Of a stretch of 6,136 bases of DNA, positions 1 through 4,171 are shown piece by piece (the first letter of the stretch is position 1; each line of letters opens with the position of its first letter). Made by a program: the position numbers and the translations under genes. Source of the DNA: CAINVV01 sp964506325. Its GTDB lineage: Bacteria > Bacteroidota > Bacteroidia > Bacteroidales > Prolixibacteraceae. Under the pieces are notes generated by a model. The model was not told where the DNA came from. It did no database searches and saw only the letters and a list, made by a program, of their open reading frames with translations. The stretch is taken from the NCBI GenBank assembly GCA_964506325.1, contig CAZDLO010000161.1:1-6136 (forward strand). The letters are read 5' to 3'.

Positions 1-70
1 CACACTTGCACATTTGCACACTTGCACACTTGCACACTTGCACATTTGCACATTTGCATATTTGCATATT
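1..70. repeat. 8-bp tandem array, consensus CAYAYTTG
   Basis: Eight full units of 8 bp (CACACTTG, CACATTTG or CATATTTG) and a partial ninth run without interruption from the window edge to position 70. Variation is confined to C/T at the third and fifth positions. The array may continue to the left of the window. It lies just past the 3' end of the peroxiredoxin gene, separated from it by a C-run and a short 7-bp repeat. The same unit recurs at 2303-2333. It carries no plausible reading frame. Confidence 0.93.
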
Positions 71-94
71 CCCCCCACTCATAACTCATAATTA
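71..94 (-). repeat. short 7-bp (TGAxxxA) array on the peroxiredoxin stop codon, ending in TGAGTGGGGGG
   Basis: On the minus strand the gene's TAA stop starts the string TAATTA-TGAGTTA-TGAGTGG-GGGG. The first block equals the TGAATTA unit seen at 3920 with one base missing. The final TGAGTGGGGG block also occurs at 3948, after the CotH gene, and with one change (TGAGTGGAGG) at 2270. The 8-bp array at 1-70 follows directly. No hairpin followed by a T-run, as in an intrinsic terminator, is visible here. Confidence 0.7.
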
Positions 95-841
95 TTTTTG
101 CGACAGTTCGGCTTTTTTGAACCACATGAACGGTCCGACGTTGTAGAAGTCCTCCTTAAGGGCTGGGTTGGCTTCGAGCTGCTTGTTGGTATAGGGGAAC
201 TGCGGTACCATCAGGTCGTTGCCGGCCTGCCAGTTGGCTGGGGCGAGCAGATGGTCTTTTCCGCTGCCGACCGACTGCAGGGCCATGACGGTGCGTTTGA
301 TTTCATCCATGTTGCGGCCGATGTTCATCGGGTAGAAGAAGATCGCCTCGATCTTGTTTTTCGGTCCGATGATAAACACCCCGCGTACATCCTTGGTGGT
401 GCTGGTGGGTGAGTGCAGCATGCCGTATTTTTTGGATATCTGCATGGAATTGTCGTCGGTGAGCGGGAAATTGATTTTCACCGGCTGCCGATCCTTGTAG
501 ATGGTCTCTTCGAGGGTGTTTTTCCACATTTTGTGCCTGGAGAGCTCGTCGGTCGAGACTACCAGCAGTTTGACGCCGATCTTGTCGAAGTCGTTCTGCA
601 TCTGGGCCAGTTCCAGGAGTTCGGAGGAGCATACCGGGGTGAAATCCCTCGGGTGACTGAATATTATTTTCCAATTTTTGCCATAGTCTTTGGGAAAGTC
701 TATGGGGCCTTCCGTTGTTTCGGCAGTAAAGGCCGGGGCGTCGTCGCCGATGAGCGGGATCTGAAGGTTCGGTTTTTCTTGTGATCTGAGTGTGGTTGTG
801 CAGAGAAAAAGGAACAGCAATGCCATTAAACTATTTTTCAT
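92..841 (-). CDS. Exported 1-Cys peroxiredoxin (Prx6-like, AhpC/TSA family)
   Basis: A 249-residue thiol peroxidase that would reduce hydrogen peroxide and organic or lipid hydroperoxides. The active-site signature PxxxTxxC is present as P64, T68 and C71 (HPRDFTPVC), and R153 in DVRGVF fits the conserved catalytic arginine. The C-terminal part has the Prx6-type layout, with a PANWQAGNDL segment near 201-210 resembling the PVNW.PG. stretch of that group. C71 is the only cysteine in the mature protein, so it should work as a 1-Cys enzyme resolved by an outside thiol. Residues 1-20 form a signal peptide with likely cleavage after S20, before Q21; C14 has no proper lipobox around it. Most Prx6 proteins are cytosolic, so export is the notable feature. 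The start at 841 is chosen because it gives the complete signal peptide. It is the only minus-strand gene and is probably transcribed alone. Confidence 0.95.
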   Translation of the reverse strand: MKNSLMALLFLFLCTTTLRSQEKPNLQIPLIGDDAPAFTAETTEGPIDFPKDYGKNWKIIFSHPRDFTPVCSSELLELAQMQNDFDKIGVKLLVVSTDELSRHKMWKNTLEETIYKDRQPVKINFPLTDDNSMQISKKYGMLHSPTSTTKDVRGVFIIGPKNKIEAIFFYPMNIGRNMDEIKRTVMALQSVGSGKDHLLAPANWQAGNDLMVPQFPYTNKQLEANPALKEDFYNVGPFMWFKKAELSQK

Positions 842-947
842 AATGTATAGCTTTTAAATGTTTGAATAATGTAATATCAGGGAATTGAGAAGCGCATTTG
901 GGGTTGCATTTAAAACCCAATGCATGGAACTCTCCAATTAAAAAGGT

Positions 948-961
948 GTGGTCCGGACCAC
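948..961. promoter_or_regulatory. Perfect 14-bp palindrome, possible operator
   Basis: GTGGTCCGGACCAC is self-complementary over all 14 bases, in AT-rich surroundings about 107 bp upstream of the peroxiredoxin start codon. Its symmetry fits binding by a dimeric regulator. Read on the minus strand it is followed by ACCTTTTT, which resembles a weak terminator, but no minus-strand gene is visible to its right. The regulator, if there is one, cannot be named. Confidence 0.4.
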
Positions 962-1264
962 TATATTAATTTGGATTCATTAAACATAAAGATACTGCTT
1001 CGTGAACCCCATATCAAGTAAACGGACATAAATGTTGTGTATAAATAACGATATGCAACTATCTAACATAATGTCAATACTTTCCGGTCCGGGTGAAATT
1101 GTTATTTAGAATGATTCTGTATAATGTTAATATTTTGTTAAATTGAGTCCGGAGGTCCTGGAAAACAAGTAAATACATCGCCAAAAAAGCCGGATATTTT
1201 GCGGAATATTCACGCGTCAGACTTCCGTTAAAAGGTAAACGTTCTAGGGATAATTGGAAGATTT

Positions 1265-1325
1265 CTTCCTGTTTTGGTGGCCAGTGGCGGTACCAGTAGG
1301 TGTTGGACAGGAAGGGCCGGCTTCC
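1265..1325. other. GC-rich island with two competing hairpins
   Basis: CTTCCTGT (1265-1272) pairs perfectly with ACAGGAAG (1307-1314). The right arm overlaps GGAAG (1310-1314), which can pair instead with CTTCC (1321-1325) across a six-base loop. The two structures exclude each other, which is the layout of an attenuator or a structured leader. The island stands out from its AT-rich surroundings. No T-run follows directly, and the next coding start is about 250 bp away, so a function is not established. Confidence 0.3.
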
Positions 1326-1423
1326 CGGGGTTGAATATTATTTTATTAAATATCAGTTATTTGGATTTCCTGGAATCAGGTTTTTGCAGGTAAAACACTG
1401 TTTTTCGTGGCAGCCGGCAATGT

Positions 1424-1454
1424 TATTCGTGTAGGGAAAACACCTACATGAATA
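1424..1454. promoter_or_regulatory. 12-bp imperfect inverted repeat (hairpin or operator)
   Basis: Positions 1424-1435 pair with 1443-1454 over 12 bp with one G-T pair, around the 7-base loop GAAAACA. The core is GTGTAGG / CCTACAT. No T-run follows, so a terminator is unlikely. It lies about 60 bp upstream of the promoter-like -7 box at 1514, and its GGGAAAA (1434-1440) is the reverse complement of the two TTTTCCC boxes downstream. A protein-binding site is the simplest reading, but the partner is unknown. Confidence 0.4.
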
Positions 1455-1480
1455 TCAGGGTATCCGAAACAGATTTTACA

Positions 1481-1521
1481 TTTTCCCTTATTTCGTGCAT
1501 TTTTCCCATGAGATATCTTTA
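1481..1521 (+). promoter_or_regulatory. Possible Bacteroidota promoter with two TTTTCCC boxes
   Basis: TATCTTTA at 1514-1521 matches the Bacteroidota -7 consensus TAnnTTTG except for its last base. TTTC at 1491-1494 lies 19 bp upstream, where TTTG is expected at -33, again with one mismatch. TTTTCCC occurs at 1481-1487 and at 1501-1507, exactly 20 bp apart, so both copies face the same side of the helix. The predicted transcription start, near 1528, would give a leader of about 45 bases for the gene at 1573. Confidence 0.33.
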
Positions 1522-1572
1522 CCTTTATTAATCAGCTACGTATTGTAAACCGTAATTCTAAATCAGTAAGGT

Positions 1573-1818
1573 ATGAAACACACTTTTTTGGTTAACCACA
1601 GGTTACTGCTGGAAAAGATTGACCGGGAGCCTGTGTACCTCTATTCAGAATTTGAGGAGATAGCCATGCGGACAGAACTTGTTGGCGGTGAACCTGAAAT
1701 TTATGTGAAACACAAAGACACGCGTGAATTCAAGGCAGTCTATGACAGCAGGATTGTAGGGATAGCCCTCGCGGGCAACCCTGTTATAATTTCCAGGGAG
1801 GAATACGATAATTTTTGA
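1573..1818 (+). CDS. Small soluble protein of unknown function
   Basis: An 81-residue protein that I do not recognise. It has no signal peptide, membrane segment or cysteine. It is rich in charged residues, with a segment around 32-60 (RTELVGGEPEIYVKHKDTRE and onward) that reads like alternating beta-strands and turns, and it ends in SREEYDNF. A small single-domain cytoplasmic protein is a fair guess. The start is supported by a promoter-like site upstream and the absence of another in-frame ATG before residue 31. An AAGG sits only one base before the ATG, too close for a normal Shine-Dalgarno role; this fits Bacteroidota, which depend little on that signal. The next gene starts 69 bp downstream on the same strand, so the two may be co-transcribed. 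Base composition is more AT-rich than that of the CotH and GH97 genes. Confidence 0.65.
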   Translation: MKHTFLVNHRLLLEKIDREPVYLYSEFEEIAMRTELVGGEPEIYVKHKDTREFKAVYDSRIVGIALAGNPVIISREEYDNF

Positions 1819-1887
1819 CCGGATGATATTGTTAAATGAATGAATAAAATGATAAATTGCCGGTCCATAAACTATTAATCCTTTACA

Positions 1888-2202
1888 ATGATCGCATTGA
1901 TTGAATTTTTCGCAGTCGGGGTGGTGTTTTTTGGCATGGTACTGCTGTCAGGCACGGGAAAACTTACCAGCGACGAGAGACAGACCATACGACAGGAGTT
2001 TAAATGGAATATGGTCTGGCATTACAAGGGGTTGTATGTTTTTTCCCTTCTGCTGATAGCTGTGGCCCTGGGGATGTCGTACCAGATTGTTAACTGGTAT
2101 GATGAGATTCTGGATCTTGTGCTTTCCTGTGTTTTGCTGTTTATCGGCTTGTTCCTTCTGACGGCAACCTATTTAAGAATGATCCATAAGATAATACGAT
2201 GA
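1888..2202 (+). CDS. Small three-helix inner-membrane protein of unknown function
   Basis: A 104-residue protein with three hydrophobic segments, at about residues 3-21, 49-67 and 74-95. A polar, charged loop (about 23-46, containing KLTSDERQTIRQEFKW) lies between the first and second. The short tail RMIHKIIR is positively charged, which would place the C-terminus in the cytoplasm and the N-terminus outside. I do not recognise the family, and nothing suggests a catalytic site. The ATG has no Shine-Dalgarno sequence. It follows the gene at 1573 by 69 bp and could share its transcript. The TGA stop is itself the second to fourth base of the first unit of the 7-bp array that follows, so the end of this gene and the start of the repeat coincide exactly. 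Confidence 0.7.
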   Translation: MIALIEFFAVGVVFFGMVLLSGTGKLTSDERQTIRQEFKWNMVWHYKGLYVFSLLLIAVALGMSYQIVNWYDEILDLVLSCVLLFIGLFLLTATYLRMIHKIIR

Positions 2203-2279
2203 GAGATAAGACATGAGACATGAGACATAAGACATGAGACATAAGACATGAGATATAAGACATGAGAGATGAGTGGAGG
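2199..2279 (+). repeat. 7-bp tandem array (ATRAGAC) starting on the stop codon
   Basis: Eleven successive 7-bp units run from 2199 to 2275: ATGAGAG, then mostly alternating ATAAGAC and ATGAGAC, then ATGAGAG and ATGAGTG. The array closes with the block TGAGTGGAGG (2270-2279). The first unit contains the stop codon of the membrane-protein gene. Because 7 is not a multiple of 3, the TGA and TAA triplets in the units fall in all three plus-strand frames. The first 13 bases (ATGAGAGATAAGA) recur exactly at 6124-6136, again on a stop codon. Confidence 0.93.
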
Positions 2280-2302
2280 CTCAGTTCTGCACTCGCGCCC
2301 TC

Positions 2303-2333
2303 TCATTTGCACACTTGCATATTTGCACATTAG
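2303..2333. repeat. 8-bp array, second copy of the CAYAYTTG type
   Basis: About four units (TCATTTG, CACACTTG, CATATTTG, CACATTAG) with the same consensus as the array at 1-70. Read on the minus strand, the order is 7-bp array, purine-rich linker, then 8-bp array, the same order seen downstream of the peroxiredoxin gene. This points to a composite module with a fixed orientation. Confidence 0.85.
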
Positions 2334-2341
2334 CTTTCTCC

Positions 2342-2376
2342 CTCTCATGTCTCATGTCTCATGTCTTTTCTCTCAT
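2342..2376 (-). repeat. 7-bp array in inverted orientation
   Basis: Five units on the plus strand: CTCTCAT, GTCTCAT, GTCTCAT, GTCTTTT and CTCTCAT. They are the reverse complement of the array at 2199 and form the right arm of the composite repeat. The outer edge lies 34 bp upstream of the chosen CotH start codon, so it would fall within or next to that gene's promoter and leader. Confidence 0.9.
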
Positions 2377-2410
2377 CATTCTGCCCTTACAAACAAATAC
2401 TTTGCCAAAA

Positions 2411-3922
2411 ATGACTTTTAAGAAGATATTGCTCCTGTTTTTTGCTGCACTTTATATCATCGGATGTTCGAAAGACACCGTCACACCCGTGGAGGAGAGT
2501 CCTGCCGATCCTAAGATTACAGCCTTCTCGGTAGGAGATGTGCAGTTCAGGATCGTCAGCGATTCAATCATCGGCAGTACCGACAAGATTATGCCCACCG
2601 GCGAGGTATTTCCCGTCTTCACCACCACCGGCAAGGTTTATGCCGACGGCACGGAGCTGATCAGCGGCGTCACCAAACAGAACCTCGACATGCCCAGGAC
2701 TTTTACCGTGAAAAGCAGCAAGGGTGCCACGAAGGATTACAAGGTGGTGCTTACCACCTTCACCGGGTTGCCGCGGATCTATATCACCACCGACGACAAG
2801 CAGGATGTCACCTCACTGGATGTTTACAAGGCGGGTACGATGATGATCGAACCCAACGGGGTGGAAAATGCGGCCCTGCCGGTCACGAAATTAAGCATCC
2901 GCGGGAGGGGCAACTCCACCTGGGGGATGCCCAAGAAGCCTTACAAGATCAAGTTTGACGTATCCACCTCCCTCTTCGGCGGACCGACCCACAAGGAGTG
3001 GGTGCTGCTGGCCAATTATGCCGACAAGACATTGATACGCAGTTATATGGCATTCACGCTGTCGGCACAGATGCAGATGGCCTTTACGCCCGCCGCCCAT
3101 ATCGTGGAGCTGTTTCTTAACGGCAGGCACGACGGCAACTACATGGTTACCGACCAGGTGGAGGTATCTTCCAAACGGGTCAATGTGGAGACGCTTTCCA
3201 ATACTGTGACCGATCCGGAGCTTAACAAAGGGGGATACCTGCTGGAGATAGATTTGCGGGTGCGTGAAACCCATGCAGATCCCTATTTCGAGTCCAAAGA
3301 CTTTCCCATCGTGGTCAAGTACCCGAAAGAAGCCAGCGAGGCGCAGATGAAATACATCAGGGATTATGTGGTGGAAGCCGAAACAGCATTGTACGGAGCC
3401 CAGTTCAAGGATCCCGCCAACGGTTTCCGGAAATATTTTGACGAAGAGTCCATCATCAAATGGTACATCATCAATGAAGTTTTCAAGAGTGTGGATGCCT
3501 ACGGCTATTCCAGCATCTATTTCTACAAGAAGCGCAACGGAAAACTCTCCTTTGGTCCGGTGTGGGATTTCGACCTCAGCGGCGGCAATGCCATCCGGGA
3601 GCCCATCTGCATGGATCCCATCGAGTTCTACGTGGTTTTCCACAAGTGGATCTGGCAGATGTACCAGGATCCGGCCTTCAAACAGAAGATCCACGATGTC
3701 TGGAAGCAATACCGCACTCCGATTTTCGACCAGCTGACGCTGATCGACAAGACAGTGGCAAAGCTCGACAAATCTCAGAAGGCCAACTTCCTTCTATGGC
3801 CCAATTTCTCCGACCCCAACTGGTGCGTCGTGCAGGGCAAGACCACCTATGCCGCCCATGTTGCCTGGCTGAAAGAGTTCATGAATATCAGGATCAACTG
3901 GTTTGATATGGCGTTTAAATGA
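2411..3922 (+). CDS. CotH-domain lipoprotein (CotH kinase family)
   Basis: A 503-residue surface or periplasmic lipoprotein. Residues 1-19 form a lipoprotein signal peptide with lipobox IIGC and lipidated C19, followed by SKD, in keeping with Bacteroidota lipoproteins. Residues about 30-130 look like a small beta-sandwich of the Bacteroidota type (ITAFSVGDVQF at the start, TFTVKSSKGATKDYKVVL at the end). The CotH domain fills the rest: RGRGNSTW at 164-171 followed by PKKPYKIKFD, KEWVLLANYADK near 194, LFLNGRHDGNY at 234-244, GGYLLEID at 274-281 and the acidic motif WDFD at 385-388. Some CotH proteins are atypical protein kinases (spore-coat CotH of Bacillus), but the substrate in Bacteroidota is unknown. 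The frame is open back to a GTG at 2273, but that part runs through repeats; the ATG at 2411 is chosen because it begins the signal peptide. No Shine-Dalgarno sequence is visible. Confidence 0.93.
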   Translation: MTFKKILLLFFAALYIIGCSKDTVTPVEESPADPKITAFSVGDVQFRIVSDSIIGSTDKIMPTGEVFPVFTTTGKVYADGTELISGVTKQNLDMPRTFTVKSSKGATKDYKVVLTTFTGLPRIYITTDDKQDVTSLDVYKAGTMMIEPNGVENAALPVTKLSIRGRGNSTWGMPKKPYKIKFDVSTSLFGGPTHKEWVLLANYADKTLIRSYMAFTLSAQMQMAFTPAAHIVELFLNGRHDGNYMVTDQVEVSSKRVNVETLSNTVTDPELNKGGYLLEIDLRVRETHADPYFESKDFPIVVKYPKEASEAQMKYIRDYVVEAETALYGAQFKDPANGFRKYFDEESIIKWYIINEVFKSVDAYGYSSIYFYKKRNGKLSFGPVWDFDLSGGNAIREPICMDPIEFYVVFHKWIWQMYQDPAFKQKIHDVWKQYRTPIFDQLTLIDKTVAKLDKSQKANFLLWPNFSDPNWCVVQGKTTYAAHVAWLKEFMNIRINWFDMAFK

Positions 3923-3961
3923 ATTATGAATTAGGAGTTATGAATTATGAGTGGGGGCGGG
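3920..3961 (+). repeat. 7-bp array (TGAATTA) on the CotH stop codon, ending in TGAGTGGGGG
   Basis: Starting with the TGA stop, the units are TGAATTA, TGAATTA, GGAGTTA, TGAATTA and TGAGTGG, followed by GGGCGGG. The unit sequence differs from that at 2199, but the 7-bp period, the TGA at the unit start, the anchoring on the stop codon and the closing TGAGTGGRGG block are the same. The peroxiredoxin tail (71-94) is a shorter version of this array. Confidence 0.85.
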
Positions 3962-3975
3962 AGTTGTTCGTTTTG

Positions 3976-4038
3976 CTCTGTGTAACTCAGTGCAACCTCT
4001 GTGTAACTCCGGATTCTCTCTGTGTGACTCTGTGTAAT
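3976..4038 (+). repeat. Roughly 10.5-bp array, consensus CTCTGTGTAA
   Basis: Clear copies of CTCTGTGTRACT begin at 3976, 3997 and 4018, exactly 21 bp apart, with a partial copy at 4028. A degenerate copy (CTCAGTGCAAC) at 3986 and a very degraded one at 4007 make the spacing alternate between 10 and 11 bp, one turn of DNA per unit. An inverted counterpart, GGAGCTACACAGCG at 4071-4084, matches 3997-4010 at 12 of 14 positions. Confidence 0.8.
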
Positions 4039-4080
4039 AAAAAAAATGTCATTGAGAAACGCTGAGAAAAGGAGCTACAC

Positions 4081-4113
4081 AGCGGAATTAAAACATTTTT
4101 TGTATATTCCGCT
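4081..4113. promoter_or_regulatory. 8-bp inverted repeat upstream of the GH97 gene
   Basis: AGCGGAAT (4081-4088) and ATTCCGCT (4106-4113) are perfect reverse complements separated by an AT-rich 17-bp spacer. The right edge lies 58 bp before the chosen start codon, a suitable place for an operator. The left arm overlaps the inverted CTCTGTG-type repeat, so the symmetry may instead mark the border of that repeat. No convincing -33/-7 pair was found nearby. Confidence 0.33.
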
Positions 4114-4171
4114 TTCAATATCAATCCATTGTCATCACCTGTCCCCGATCGGAAATCCAAATTTCTTACCC

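Larger units (their letters stand above)
842..1572. other. 731-bp AT-rich intergenic region without a convincing gene
   Basis: This stretch separates the divergent peroxiredoxin gene (minus) and the small plus-strand gene at 1573, so it should hold promoters for both. I found no convincing protein gene, tRNA or rRNA. Visible structure, annotated separately, is a perfect palindrome (948-961), a GC-rich foldable island (1265-1325), a 12-bp hairpin (1424-1454) and TTTTCCC boxes with a promoter-like site (1481-1521). A smaller hairpin, GGGTT/AACCC at 901-905 and 914-918, lies in the peroxiredoxin leader. The hexamer GTCCGG occurs at 951, 1087 and 1147, which is notable in such AT-rich DNA. No clear Bacteroidota -7 box was found on the minus strand for the peroxiredoxin. 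Confidence 0.75.
2199..2376. repeat. 178-bp composite repeat with 34-bp inverted ends
   Basis: Left end 2199-2232 and right end 2343-2376 are reverse complements at 32 of 34 positions, with a 110-bp spacer that contains the 8-bp array. The outline resembles a small non-autonomous element with terminal inverted repeats (MITE- or REPIN-like), and a transcript could form a long stem. No target-site duplication is evident at the outer edges, and no transposase is encoded. The ends consist of tandem 7-bp units, so the symmetry could also come from two repeat modules meeting head to head. Confidence 0.6.

Noticed and set aside
1370..1387. Intrinsic terminator CCTG-GAAT-CAGG followed by TTTTT
   Set aside because: The stem has only four base pairs, and no plus-strand gene lies upstream to be terminated.
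1448..1531. 27-codon open frame beginning at the ATG in the 1424-1454 hairpin
   Set aside because: It covers the promoter-like region, lacks a ribosome-binding site, and has a composition expected from AT-rich noncoding DNA.
2199..2376. CRISPR array
   Set aside because: The units are 7-8 bp and directly tandem, without unique spacers of 30 bp or so, and no cas gene is present.
2273..2410. N-terminal extension of the CotH protein from the GTG at 2273
   Set aside because: The extension translates the 8-bp and 7-bp repeats and would bury the lipoprotein signal peptide, which begins exactly at the ATG at 2411.
2891..3709. Long open frame antisense to the CotH gene
   Set aside because: It overlaps a gene with clear domain motifs, and its translation has no recognisable features. 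Antisense frames of this kind are common opposite GC-rich coding sequence.
4046..4171. N-terminal extension of the GH97 protein from 4046
   Set aside because: It runs through the inverted CTCTGTG-type repeat and would place 42 residues before a standard signal peptide that begins at 4172.
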